NCBI GenBank assembly: GCA_955652345.1
Contig: CATPBV010000274.1
Coordinates: forward strand, 1-21,464
DNA length: 21,464 nt
Reading direction: 5' to 3'
Source of the DNA: an uncultured Solirubrobacteraceae bacterium
Lineage (GTDB): Bacteria; Actinomycetota; Thermoleophilia; Solirubrobacterales; Solirubrobacteraceae
Shown: positions 1 to 9,004 of the stretch, one piece after another
Layout: each line of letters starts with the position of its first letter
How positions within the stretch are numbered: the stretch's first letter is position 1
Notes under the pieces: generated by a model
Databases searched by the model: none
The model's input: the letters and a program-made list of their open reading frames with translations, nothing else
Told to the model about the DNA's origin: nothing
Program-made: the position numbers and the translations under genes

Positions 1-351
1 CGGGAGTTCGGCTTCTGTTCGACGTCCTGGCACGACGCTGTCAGCAGAGGCCTGGTCTTGCCGCGGCCACGCCACCGACCGGTCGCTGAGATCTTCGCTG
101 CGAGCACCCGACGCAACCGGGGGCACCTCAAGCAGCGACTCCTACGCCTTGGACTCAAGAGTAATCGCTGTGAGCGCTGCGGTCTATCGGAGTGGCGCGG
201 GCGTCCGCTCGCCGTCGCGCTCCACCACATCAACGGGGACCGTCTCGATAACCGGCTCGAGAACCTCGAGCTTCTTTGCCCCAACTGTCACAGCCAAGCG
301 GACACATTTGGAGGCCGGAACGCGCGCAAGACCGATGAAACGATTACGTAG
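1..351 (+). CDS. HNH endonuclease, 5'-truncated by the window edge
   Basis: The reading frame is open from base 1, so the N-terminus lies outside the window. A TTG at 58 would give 97 aa, but the residues encoded before it (GFCSTSWHDAVSRG, then PRPR) look like the N-terminal helical segment common in this family, so I treat the gene as partial rather than starting at 58. The C-terminal half carries a small HNH nuclease fold: a first metal-binding pair CERC, the HNH core LHHINGD followed by NRLENLELLC, and a second pair CPNCH. Such short stand-alone HNH proteins are frequent in actinobacterial genomes, where most have no known substrate; some belong to mobile elements or phages. No terminase, integrase or restriction partner is visible here, so the role is unassigned. 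It converges on the FAD reductase gene, with 83 bases between their stops. Confidence 0.8.
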   Translation, partial: REFGFCSTSWHDAVSRGLVLPRPRHRPVAEIFAASTRRNRGHLKQRLLRLGLKSNRCERCGLSEWRGRPLAVALHHINGDRLDNRLENLELLCPNCHSQADTFGGRNARKTDETIT

Positions 352-434
352 ACGGTTGAGAAGCTGGGTGGCTCGCCGACACCACAGGTAGAGCGGGGCG
401 GGCGCTGGTGGCCTTGGATCTCGGCCGGGGGAGC

Positions 435-1673
435 TCAGATCGAGGCGAGATCGGTCGAGAGATCGGCGAGCGCGTCCGCTTTCTCGGCGATCTCCGTGCC
501 GCCCGTGATCAGCCGCCGAGCGTGCTCGAGATCGTCTGAGCGCCCGACGGCCAGCGCCGCGGCGAGGCGGCCGCTGTCGAGGTACCAGATGCTGAATTCG
601 CCTTCCTCAATCGATCCGCGTACGACCTCCTTGTCCCACTGGTAGGCCGGCCCCACGTACTCGAGCCATGCCCAGTCGGAAAGGTCCGAGAAGAAGTAGG
701 GCACGACGTCGTGGGGCTGGTCGCGGTCGAGCATGTTGAGCGCCGCTGTCTTCCCCTGGTTGAAAGCGACGTCCCAGTGCTCGATCCGGAGTCTCTTTCC
801 TCCGTGAACCACGCTCTCGTACTCGGCGATGTCGCCCGCGGCGAAGACGCCGGGGACCGGCGTCTGGAGCCGGCTGTTGACCTTGACGCCGCCGCTCTCC
901 CCCAGCTCCAGGTCGGCTCCGCGGGCAAGGCTCACGTCCGGCACCGCTCCAGTGCCCATGACGACGGCGTCGGCCTCGAGCTCGAGCCCGGCCTTGGTGA
1001 TGACCTTTGTAACGCGTCCGTCCGCGCCTTCGAAGCGATCGAGCTCGTCATCACCATGGACCTTGATGCCGTGCTCCTCCAAGCGATTCTGGAAGAACCG
1101 CCCCGCCTGCTCACCGAACCCGCGGCTCAAGACGACGCTCTCGAGCATCACCATCGTGCACGAGCTCCCGAGCTCGGTCAGCGACGCTGCCACCTCGCTC
1201 GCGATGTATGAGCCGCCGATCAGCACGACCCGCTTGCCCGCCGCGTCGTCGCGAATCGTCTCGCTGTTTCCGATCGTGCGGAGGTAGTGGATGCCCTCGA
1301 GCTCCGCTCCCGGCGCATGCAGCCGCCGGACGCCGGCGCCGGTCGCGATCAGCGCCTTGTCGAACGATACGTCCTGCCCGTCCGCCAGACGGGCGGTTCG
1401 GTCGGAGAGGTCCAGCTTTGTGACCGAGCTACGCGTCAGTAGCTCGATGCGCTGCTCCTCGTACCACTCCGGCGGCCGGAACATCGTCTCAGCGCGGGAC
1501 TCCTTGCCCTGCAGGTACCCCTTCGAGCACGGCGGGCGGTTGTACGGAGGATCGGGCTCGCGTCCGACCAGCAAGATTGTGCCGTCGGCGCCCGACTCCC
1601 TCAGCCAACGGGCACAGTTGCCCGACGCCAGCCCGCCGCCGACCAGGAGGTAGTCGACGTGGCGGTCGGCCAT
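435..1673 (-). CDS. FAD-dependent pyridine nucleotide-disulfide oxidoreductase, ferredoxin reductase type
   Basis: A 412-aa flavoprotein expected to pass electrons from NAD(P)H through FAD to a small redox carrier such as a ferredoxin. Seen in order: an N-terminal FAD-binding Rossmann motif (VGGGLAS, about residues 11-17), the PPYNRPPCSKGYL segment typical of BphA4-like ferredoxin reductases, a central NAD(P)H Rossmann fold (VVLIGGSYIASE), the FAD-contacting VFAAGDIAEY motif, and a C-terminal reductase domain beginning near RIEHWDVAFNQG. The frame stays open upstream into trkA, but that part is antisense-free trkA coding sequence read out of frame. The ATG at 1673 gives MADRHVDYLL just before the Rossmann strand, and its A is shared with the TGA of the upstream trkA gene (TGATG), which implies translational coupling. 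No ferredoxin or oxygenase gene is visible nearby, so the electron acceptor is unknown. Confidence 0.88.
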   Translation of the reverse strand: MADRHVDYLLVGGGLASGNCARWLRESGADGTILLVGREPDPPYNRPPCSKGYLQGKESRAETMFRPPEWYEEQRIELLTRSSVTKLDLSDRTARLADGQDVSFDKALIATGAGVRRLHAPGAELEGIHYLRTIGNSETIRDDAAGKRVVLIGGSYIASEVAASLTELGSSCTMVMLESVVLSRGFGEQAGRFFQNRLEEHGIKVHGDDELDRFEGADGRVTKVITKAGLELEADAVVMGTGAVPDVSLARGADLELGESGGVKVNSRLQTPVPGVFAAGDIAEYESVVHGGKRLRIEHWDVAFNQGKTAALNMLDRDQPHDVVPYFFSDLSDWAWLEYVGPAYQWDKEVVRGSIEEGEFSIWYLDSGRLAAALAVGRSDDLEHARRLITGGTEIAEKADALADLSTDLASI

Positions 1674-2350
1674 CAGGCAGCGGCGTTCGAGCCGATCGGC
1701 GCGAACTGAGGCGTGATCTGGCCTTCGAGGCCTGGATCGAGGATCAGCAGCACCTGGTCCCCGCCCTGGATCACCGAGTCGGCCTTCGGGACGAACCCCG
1801 AGCCGTCGCGGAGTACGGAGATGATCAGCGAGCCATCGGGGAGCGGAACGTCCTGGACCCGCCGGCCGGCCGCCGGAGATCCGGCCACGACCTCGACCTC
1901 GATGATCTCGAGATGCTCCTCCTCGAGCGCGAGCAGCTGGATCAAGCCGTACTCCGGCACCTCGTGCTCGATCAGGCGGAGAATCAGGTCGGTCGCTGAA
2001 ACCGCGGGCTGCACCCCGAGCAGCCTGAAGTGCTGAAGGTTGCGGGGGTTGTTGACCCGGGCCACGATCCTCGTCACGCCGAACTTCTCCTTGGCCATCT
2101 GGCAGATGAGGATGTTGTCCTCGTCGTCCCCGGTGACTGCGATCACGAGGTCGGCTCGCTGGATACCGGCTCGCTCGAGCACCCACAGCTCGGTCGCGTC
2201 GCCGTACTGAACCGCGTGCTCGAGCTCCTCCTCGACGACCCGGTATCGGCCGTGGTTGGACTCGATCAGCGTTACCTCACGCTCCTTGGCGATCAGCTCT
2301 CGCGCGAGGTTCCACCCCACCTTGCCGGCTCCCGCGATTATCACGTACAC
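1673..2350 (-). CDS. trkA: TrkA-type K+ uptake regulatory protein (TrkA-N plus TrkA-C)
   Basis: A 225-aa cytoplasmic nucleotide-binding subunit of the kind that gates Trk/Ktr-type potassium transporters. The first about 120 residues form a TrkA-N (RCK/KTN) Rossmann fold: IIAGAGKVGWNLA is the glycine-rich loop and the acidic residue in TLIESN lies at the end of strand 2. The remainder (about 140-215, with LEIIEVEV and GDQVLLIL) fits a TrkA-C ligand-binding domain. It starts with GTG at 2350, 13 bases after the TAA of a second TrkA-like gene, and its TGA shares one base with the ATG of the FAD reductase. Paired TrkA-like genes are known in actinobacteria (ceoB/ceoC of mycobacteria). No TrkH/KtrB-like channel gene is present in the window, so the partner transporter is unknown. 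Confidence 0.87.
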   Translation of the reverse strand: MYVIIAGAGKVGWNLARELIAKEREVTLIESNHGRYRVVEEELEHAVQYGDATELWVLERAGIQRADLVIAVTGDDEDNILICQMAKEKFGVTRIVARVNNPRNLQHFRLLGVQPAVSATDLILRLIEHEVPEYGLIQLLALEEEHLEIIEVEVVAGSPAAGRRVQDVPLPDGSLIISVLRDGSGFVPKADSVIQGGDQVLLILDPGLEGQITPQFAPIGSNAAA

Positions 2351-2363
2351 GTCGTCGCCCCCG

Positions 2364-2786
2364 TTATGAGCTCAGCGCCATCGCCGAGGCTTGGTCGATC
2401 GCCTGCTGCGTGGGACAGATGGTAAGCAGGCCCTGCTCGCCGTACCAGGCCGCCCGGCCAGGGTCGGCGACTCGCACCACGACGCGCGGGACGTTGAACC
2501 GCCGCTGGGCGATCTGCGCGATCACCAGGTTGGTGTTGTCACCGCTCGTGGCGGCAATGAACACATCGGCGTCCTCCACGCCCGCCTCGAGCAGCGCGTC
2601 GATCTCGAGCGCGGTCCCCACGGTGAACCGGCCGCCCGCGTCCTCCCAGGTAGTCGATTGCTCCTTGTCGAGCCGCTCGTGCGAGAGCGGATCGCTGTCG
2701 AGAACCGACACAGTGTGGCCTGCATCCAGGGCGCGTTTTGCGACCGCGGAACCAACTCGCCCACAGCCAACGATCAGTATCAGCAT
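2364..2786 (-). CDS. TrkA-N domain protein, short form without TrkA-C
   Basis: A 140-aa protein that is essentially one NAD-binding TrkA-N domain. The motif LIVGCGRVGSAVA is the dinucleotide-binding loop, and the Asp in SVLDSDP at the end of strand 2 fits NAD(H) rather than NADP. The protein stops at IDQASAMALSS, where family members of about 220 aa would continue into a TrkA-C domain, so it probably pairs with the longer TrkA encoded immediately downstream. Start choice is uncertain. I use the ATG at 2786 because the fold starts directly after it. A GTG at 2798 would add four residues. GGGGGAGG precedes the ATG by only two bases, too close for a standard ribosome site, while a TAGAGT hexamer ten bases upstream could be a -10 element of a near-leaderless transcript. 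Confidence 0.82.
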   Translation of the reverse strand: MLILIVGCGRVGSAVAKRALDAGHTVSVLDSDPLSHERLDKEQSTTWEDAGGRFTVGTALEIDALLEAGVEDADVFIAATSGDNTNLVIAQIAQRRFNVPRVVVRVADPGRAAWYGEQGLLTICPTQQAIDQASAMALSS

Positions 2787-2807
2787 TGCCTCCCCCACTC
2801 TAGACAG

Positions 2808-2819
2808 GTTTGTGCAAAC
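2808..2819. promoter_or_regulatory. Small palindrome upstream of the trkA pair
   Basis: GTTTG-TG-CAAAC is an inverted repeat with 5-bp arms and a 2-bp centre, starting 21 bases upstream of the ATG at 2786. Its position, just upstream of the likely transcription start of the trkA-trkA-reductase unit, suits an operator. It does not fit the Rex box (TTGTGAA-N4-TTCACAA). No regulator is assigned, and a palindrome this short can arise by chance. Confidence 0.25.
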
Positions 2820-2821
2820 AC

Positions 2822-2844
2822 GCTCCGGTGCGAGCTCCGGTGCG
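2822..2844. repeat. 11-bp direct repeat upstream of the trkA pair
   Basis: GCTCCGGTGCG occurs twice, at 2822-2832 and 2834-2844, a period of 12 bases. It adjoins the palindrome at 2808-2819. It could be a tandem protein-binding site or simple slippage. Confidence 0.4.
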
Positions 2845-3143
2845 TGCCCCGTCGGGGGACGGCGACGGATACGAGGATCGGGCCGCGATCGAAGTTCGCC
2901 GCAAGTCCCCCGAGCGGTGCACGCACCTGCGCAGCCATCCCGAGCGGGCGGGCCCGCTCGCCGACTGGCTCGAGCAGCACCCAGGGGACCACGACTAGGG
3001 CTGGAGGAGCAAATCGCTGGAGCGTTCGCTCGGCTGGGCCGCGGAGGTTGCGCACGCCACCCGGGGACTTGTGGCGACCCTCGATCACCAGCCGTCCCTC
3101 GGCCACCCCACCGTCTCCCGGAGGCGTGGGCAACCTCCGCGGC
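2845..3143. other. Intergenic region between hppA and the trkA unit, no convincing gene
   Basis: With the adjoining repeats this makes a 357-bp stretch without a recognisable gene. On the + strand a 62-codon frame from a TTG at 2810 to the TAG ending at 2998 has a charged, protein-like C-terminal half (HLRSHPERAGPLADWLEQ) but no recognisable domain, ribosome site or family. A long - strand frame over the same DNA is Arg/Pro/Gly-rich and looks random. I call neither as a gene. The region should hold the 3' end of the hppA transcript and the start of the trkA transcript. Confidence 0.5.
3119..3139 (-). terminator. Weak hairpin just after hppA
   Basis: CGGAGG at 3119-3124 pairs perfectly with CCTCCG at 3134-3139 around a 9-base loop, starting 5 bases after the hppA stop codon in transcription direction. 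There is no T-run after it. GC-rich actinobacteria often lack one, but the 6-bp stem is modest. Confidence 0.3.
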
Positions 3144-5207
<2,064 letters not shown>

Positions 5208-5223
5208 GGAGGTCCTCCGGAGG
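5208..5223 (-). promoter_or_regulatory. hppA ribosome binding site inside a double palindrome
   Basis: On the - strand the order is CCTCC-GGAGG-A-CCTCC-TTG. The Shine-Dalgarno sequence GGAGG (5218-5214) sits 6 bases from the TTG start and decides it. It is flanked on both sides by CCTCC, its own complement. The loops are too short for strong local hairpins, so any masking of the site would have to involve other partners. Confidence 0.6.
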
Positions 5224-5242
5224 AAGTTGGCTTTCGGCTCAG

Positions 5243-5270
5243 GGCGGCCAATAACCGCGAAAAGGCCGCC
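5243..5270 (-). other. Hairpin in the hppA leader
   Basis: GGCGGCC (5243-5249) and GGCCGCC (5264-5270) form a perfect 7-bp stem around a 14-base, A/T-richer loop, 36 bases upstream of the hppA start. It is either the terminator of the eight-gene chain ending in DUF1844 or a 5' leader structure of hppA. Further upstream the 194-bp spacer contains TAGACT (complement of 5304-5309), which could be a -10 element but has no good -35. Confidence 0.4.
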
Positions 5271-5401
5271 GCCCGTGCTGGTGGAGCGGAGGCCCGGCGG
5301 GTGAGTCTAGCGCGCCCGGACGCTCCGCGTGCCAGTGACGACCGCCAGCAGGACCGGCGAAACGCGTGCTCGAGCCGAGCCGCGCCGCGGACCCGATCCT
5401 C

Positions 5402-5908
5402 TCACCGCTGCCCGGGCACCCACAGCCGGCCGCTGCGTTGGGCAGGCCCGGCCTCGCCAGGCTTCGGCGGCTGCGAGTCGGCGGGCTCGGACTGCCCAGG
5501 CTCAGGCGCTCCGGGCTCCCGTCCCGGTTCCCCGGCGCCAGGGGGCTCACCGGCGCCAGGGCCCTCGCCGGCCTGCTGGCCGCCGATCCTCACGAACGCC
5601 AGTTGAAGCTGCGACAGCGCGCTGCGGATCTGACCGATCTGCTCTGGAGCCGCCTGTTCGAGTAGCGGCATCAGCACCCGGATCGACTCGATCGCCATGC
5701 GCACCTGGCCGGGGTCGCGTTCGCCCTCGGTTCCGGGTGACAGCCCGGTTCGCCGCATGCCGAGATTCACCATTGCCACGACGTGCTCGAGCAGCAGGTG
5801 CTCGATGCGGAGCTGGCGCATCTCGGCCTCGTAGGCGGCGCGCAGCTCTTCCTCGGTCGGGTCCGGACGGCCGGCGCCTCCTGGGGTGTCACCGGGCATC
5901 GTGCTCAT
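5402..5908 (-). CDS. DUF1844-like protein with Pro/Gly-rich tail
   Basis: A 168-aa soluble protein of unknown function. Residues about 18-108 are helical and match the DUF1844 pattern as I know it: an N-terminal helix (EEELRAAYEAEMRQLRIEHL), a short segment with VVAMVNLGM, a charged loop ending in RDPGQVRMAIESI, then LMPLLEQ, a second helix with QIRSALSQLQLAFVRI. From about residue 109 the protein becomes low-complexity, rich in Gly, Pro and Glu, and ends in RLWVPGQR; that tail looks disordered. The ATG at 5908 follows GGGGAG at a spacing of 8 bases and lies 4 bases after the stop of the GCS2 ligase gene, so it is the last member of the tsaE-led chain. Family assignment is from memory of the pattern, not a search. 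Confidence 0.65.
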   Translation of the reverse strand: MSTMPGDTPGGAGRPDPTEEELRAAYEAEMRQLRIEHLLLEHVVAMVNLGMRRTGLSPGTEGERDPGQVRMAIESIRVLMPLLEQAAPEQIGQIRSALSQLQLAFVRIGGQQAGEGPGAGEPPGAGEPGREPGAPEPGQSEPADSQPPKPGEAGPAQRSGRLWVPGQR

Positions 5909-5912
5909 CTCA

Positions 5913-7076
5913 TCATCTCCCCGACGGCGTCACTTCGACCTCGCCTGCAGGATACGTTTCGCGTGCCTCCGCTACGACGGCTCCGTAGGCTTCGTGCAGG
6001 GTCATCCCCGCCTCGATCATCTGGCGCTGTCGCTGGGCCCCGTTGAGTACTGGAAACGCAACGTCGATCCCCAGCTCGGCGCGCGCCGGTGCGGTCCACT
6101 GAAGAAGGCGCTCGATCGCTTCTGCCGCAGGGTACGTCTCGCCACGCTCGAGATCGATCAGCTCGCCGTCGAGCCCGTAGCGCACGGCGCGCCAGACGTT
6201 CTCCTCGATCAGCCGCCGCGGCGGATCCTCGAACGGCAGGCTCGCGTCGTGATCCCGTGCAGCCTGCGCGACGCAGCTGACCATCAGCGCCTCGAGGGCC
6301 TCCGACTCCGACGCCGTCGCCTGCGCGTCGCAGATCCGCACTTCCACAGTGCCGAATGCGGGGTGGGGACGGACCGACCACCAGACCTGCGTGTACTCGA
6401 CGATCGAGCGAGTTCGCACCAGGAAATCGACGTACTCGGCGAACGCGCCCCAACCGCCGAACGCATCCGGCACGCCACAGCGAGGAAAGCTCTTGGTGAA
6501 TATCTGGGTGCGCGCGCTGTGCAGGCCGGAGTCACGCCCGTCGAGGAACGGCGAGTTGGCCGAGATCGCCAGCAGCAACGGCAGGACCGCCCGCAGGCGA
6601 TCGCAGACGAGAACCGCTCGGTCAGCGCCCCGGATGCCCACATGGGCGTGAACGGAGAAGGTGTTGTTGCGCCACGCCACGTACTTCAGACCCTCCTCCA
6701 CCCTCCTGTAGTGATCGGTGTCGATGATGTGCTGCTCGCGATAGTCAGCCCACGGATGCGTGCCCGTCGCTCCGAGCGCCATACCGAGATCGGCCGCTCC
6801 CGCGAACAGCCGGCGGCGGCAGTCGCGCTGCGCGGCGGTCGCGCTCGCGAGATCCTCCCCCCTGCCGGAGCGAATCTCGATCTCGGAGGAGATCAGCTCA
6901 CCGGAGATCGATGAGGCCAGGACGGGGTCGCTCGCAGCGGCGTCTCGCAGCTCCTCGAAGCGCTGGACGAGCCCGAGCTCCTCGGGGTGAAGTAGCGCAA
7001 ACTCCTCCTCCAGGCCGACAGTGAAGTCGGTGGACGCGTCGAAGGCCGCGCGAGCCGTGTCCATGTCGAAGTCCAC
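5913..7076 (-). CDS. Glutamate-cysteine ligase family 2 (YbdK-like carboxylate-amine ligase)
   Basis: A 387-aa ATP-dependent ligase of the GCS2 family, which joins an amino group to the gamma-carboxylate of glutamate (classically glutamate plus cysteine). Visible marks: TVGLEEEFAL near the N-terminus (acidic metal-binding residues), GATGTHPWAD, the HAHVGI motif, ANSPFLDGRDSGLHSARTQI, and VEVRICDAQAT in the second half. The length agrees with YbdK-type members. In actinobacteria relatives include EgtA, which makes gamma-glutamylcysteine for ergothioneine, but no other egt genes are here and the substrate cannot be read from the sequence. The frame starts with GTG at 7076; an ATG four codons later (7064) is an alternative, and neither has a good ribosome site. 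It follows rex by 13 bases and precedes DUF1844 by 4, so it is very likely co-transcribed with both. Confidence 0.85.
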   Translation of the reverse strand: MDFDMDTARAAFDASTDFTVGLEEEFALLHPEELGLVQRFEELRDAAASDPVLASSISGELISSEIEIRSGRGEDLASATAAQRDCRRRLFAGAADLGMALGATGTHPWADYREQHIIDTDHYRRVEEGLKYVAWRNNTFSVHAHVGIRGADRAVLVCDRLRAVLPLLLAISANSPFLDGRDSGLHSARTQIFTKSFPRCGVPDAFGGWGAFAEYVDFLVRTRSIVEYTQVWWSVRPHPAFGTVEVRICDAQATASESEALEALMVSCVAQAARDHDASLPFEDPPRRLIEENVWRAVRYGLDGELIDLERGETYPAAEAIERLLQWTAPARAELGIDVAFPVLNGAQRQRQMIEAGMTLHEAYGAVVAEARETYPAGEVEVTPSGR

Positions 7077-7089
7077 GTAAGGGCGGGGA

Positions 7090-7764
7090 TCAGGTGAGGT
7101 AGAAGTAGAGGGCGTACAGCAAGTCCACGGCGGGACTCGAGGTGTGCACGGTTACCTCAGGCGGGACATGCAGCAGTGCGTCCGAGTAGTTGAAGATGAT
7201 CTTGACACCGGCTTCCACGAGGTCATCGGAGAGCTCCTGTGCGGCGGCGGATGGGACCGCAAGCACTGCGACCACGATGTCCTCCTCGTCGATCACCTTG
7301 CTCATCTCGGAGTTGTGGCGGACGGGCAGCGGTCCGATCTGAGCACCGACCTTGGACTCGTCGGAGTCGAACACCGCGACGACTCGGAATCCGTGGTCAG
7401 CGAAGATGTCGGAGGTCGCGATCGCGGTTCCCAGGTGCCCGGCGCCGAACAGCGCGATGTTGTGCTGGCCGGAGGTCCTCAAAATCTTGCGGATCTGCGT
7501 GACCAGCGACTCGACGTTGTAGCCGACCCCGCGCTTGCCGAACTTGCCGAAGCCCGAGAGGTCCCGGCGGATCTGGGTGGAGTTCACATGGGTGTAGTCC
7601 GCGAGCTCCTGCGAGGAGATCGTCTCCTTGCCGATCTTCCGTGCCTGAGTTAGGACCTGCAGATAGCGCGACAGGCGTGCCGCGACGCCAAGCGAGAGCC
7701 TCTCGACAGGCCTCTCAACGCCAGGCTGCGCTAGCTCGGTGCCGCGCCCGACCGTGTAGCTCAT
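7090..7764 (-). CDS. rex: Redox-sensing transcriptional repressor Rex
   Basis: A 224-aa dimeric repressor that reads the NADH/NAD+ ratio: it binds DNA when NAD+ is high and is released by NADH. Residues about 25-85 form the winged helix (RLSRYLQVL, SSQELADYTHVNSTQIRRDLS, then GKRGVGYNVESL). The Rossmann domain follows with ALFGAGHLGTAI and the acidic VFDSDESKVG. The C-terminal AVDLLYALYFYLT is the domain-swapped helix typical of Rex. The frame remains open upstream, but the ATG at 7764 lies within the stop of the glutaredoxin-like gene (ATGA overlap) and gives a normal-length Rex. Rex usually controls respiration and fermentation genes, often including its own operon. I found no clear Rex operator in this window. 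Confidence 0.95.
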   Translation of the reverse strand: MSYTVGRGTELAQPGVERPVERLSLGVAARLSRYLQVLTQARKIGKETISSQELADYTHVNSTQIRRDLSGFGKFGKRGVGYNVESLVTQIRKILRTSGQHNIALFGAGHLGTAIATSDIFADHGFRVVAVFDSDESKVGAQIGPLPVRHNSEMSKVIDEEDIVVAVLAVPSAAAQELSDDLVEAGVKIIFNYSDALLHVPPEVTVHTSSPAVDLLYALYFYLT

Positions 7765-8009
7765 CCCGACCCCACAATACCGAGCCGGTGCTCCAGCTCG
7801 GCCTCGTCGACGAACAGCTCGAAGGCCTCCACACCATCGATCGTAACGACCGGGATCCGCTCCAGATAAGCGAGTGCAAGCGCCTCGTCCTCGTCGATGT
7901 CTCGCTCTCGGAGCTCGAACCCACGCCGCTGACGGACGCGCTCGAGGATCTCGCGTGCCTCCTCGCACAGGCAGCAGTCCTCGCGGCCGTAGAGCACCAC
8001 CACGGTCAC
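7761..8009 (-). CDS. Glutaredoxin-like protein (DUF836 type)
   Basis: An 82-aa thioredoxin-fold protein. It starts with strand VVVLYG and has a redox-active CxxC at Cys12-Cys15 within CCLCEEA, a charged helix after it, and the cis-proline loop RIPVVTIDG. It ends in helix EAELEHRLG. The form CxLC near the N-terminus with a short C-terminal part fits the glutaredoxin-like DUF836 family, which in actinobacteria is often near rex or hemA. The start is GTG at 8009, overlapping the tsaD stop as GTGA; its own stop overlaps the rex ATG as ATGA. Coupling to Rex and a GCS2-type ligase suggests thiol-disulfide redox chemistry, but its reductant and target are unknown. Confidence 0.88.
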   Translation of the reverse strand: MTVVVLYGREDCCLCEEAREILERVRQRRGFELRERDIDEDEALALAYLERIPVVTIDGVEAFELFVDEAELEHRLGIVGSG

Positions 8010-9004
8010 GTTCGCACGAACCTCCGCTCGCCGGACGCGTAGACGTCGAGGTCGAGGTACTCGGGGTATGACAGCGGCTCGACGAACCTTGCGGCGCTGC
8101 CGATCATCGCGGCATTGTCCGTACAGAGCTCCATCGGCGGCACCTCGAGCGGCACGCCCAGCTCCCTGAGCCGCGACCTCAGCACCCCGTTGGCGGCGAC
8201 TCCGCCGCCGATCGCGAGGCGCTCGAGGCCCGTCTGTTCGAGCGCCCGCGTAGCTCGGAGCGCCAGCGCTTCGACGATCGCCCGCTGGTAGGACGCGGCC
8301 AGGTCCGCGCGGCGCCTGGTCGTCTCCCCCTCGCCGAGGTCGCGAATGCGGTACAGCAGTGCTGTCTTCAGCCCGGCGAACGAGAAGTCGAGCCCCGGCA
8401 TCCCGCGCCCGGCGGGGAACGCGAACGCTTCCGGGTCGCCGTCCAGGGCGAGGCGCTCGAGCGCAGCGCCCCCTGGGTAGCCGAGCCCGAGCAGCCGCGC
8501 GCCCTTGTCGAACGCCTCGCCCGCGGCGTCGTCGAGGGTCTGCCCGATCACCTCGAACTCGGGCCCTCGGTCGCTCACGCGCGCCAGCAGGGTGTGGCCA
8601 CCGCTCGCTATCAGGCTGAGAAACGGCAGCTCGAGCGGGACGGGGCCGAGGAATGTCGCCGCGACATGACCGTGCAGATGGTCCACGGGAGCAAGGGGCA
8701 GGCGATGCGCGGCCGCGATCGCCTTGGCGGACGCCACGCCGACGAGCAGCGCCGCCACCAACCCCGGTCCGCAGGTGACGGCGACGAGATCGAGGTCTTC
8801 AAATGATGCTCCCGCACGCGTGAGCGCGTCGTCGAGCACGCTCCCGATCCCTTCGAGGTGGTGGCGGGAGGCGATCTCGGGCACGACACCGCCAAAACGA
8901 TCGTGGACCCCCTGCGAGGAGATCACGTTGGCCAGGATCTCGCCGCCCTCCGTGACGACCGCCGCGCAGGTGTCGTCACAGCTCGTCTCGATCGCGAGGA
9001 TCAC
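8006..9004 (-). CDS. tsaD: tRNA N6-adenosine threonylcarbamoyltransferase TsaD
   Basis: The 332-aa catalytic subunit that transfers threonylcarbamoyl from threonylcarbamoyl-AMP to A37 of ANN-decoding tRNAs. The ASKHA-fold hallmarks are present: ILAIETSCDDT at the N-terminus, GGVVPEIASRHH, VTCGPGLVAALLVG, the metal-binding DHLHGHVAA (His109 and His113), LIASGGHTLL, GEAFDKGARLLGLGYPGG, GLDFSFAGLKTA, and CTDNAAMIGSAA, whose Asp is the third metal ligand. A longer open frame exists upstream but is rimI read out of frame. The GTG at 9004 places the family motif at residue 2 and overlaps the rimI stop as GTGA. TsaD works with TsaB and TsaE, both encoded just upstream; tsaC is not in the window. Confidence 0.97.
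   Translation of the reverse strand: MILAIETSCDDTCAAVVTEGGEILANVISSQGVHDRFGGVVPEIASRHHLEGIGSVLDDALTRAGASFEDLDLVAVTCGPGLVAALLVGVASAKAIAAAHRLPLAPVDHLHGHVAATFLGPVPLELPFLSLIASGGHTLLARVSDRGPEFEVIGQTLDDAAGEAFDKGARLLGLGYPGGAALERLALDGDPEAFAFPAGRGMPGLDFSFAGLKTALLYRIRDLGEGETTRRRADLAASYQRAIVEALALRATRALEQTGLERLAIGGGVAANGVLRSRLRELGVPLEVPPMELCTDNAAMIGSAARFVEPLSYPEYLDLDVYASGERRFVRT

Noticed and set aside
1674..2186. N-terminal extension of the FAD reductase frame
   Set aside because: It is trkA coding sequence read in another frame, Arg/Gly/Pro-rich, and the ATG at 1673 with TGATG overlap gives the normal family start.
2808..2819. Rex operator
   Set aside because: GTTTGTGCAAAC shares TTGTG with a Rex box but lacks the second half at the required spacing.
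2780..3133. 117-codon - strand frame between hppA and trkA
   Set aside because: No domain, no ribosome site and it overlaps the trkA start; composition fits non-coding GC-rich DNA.
7765..7968. Upstream extension of the Rex frame
   Set aside because: It overlaps the glutaredoxin-like gene out of frame; the ATGA overlap at 7764 gives a standard-length Rex.
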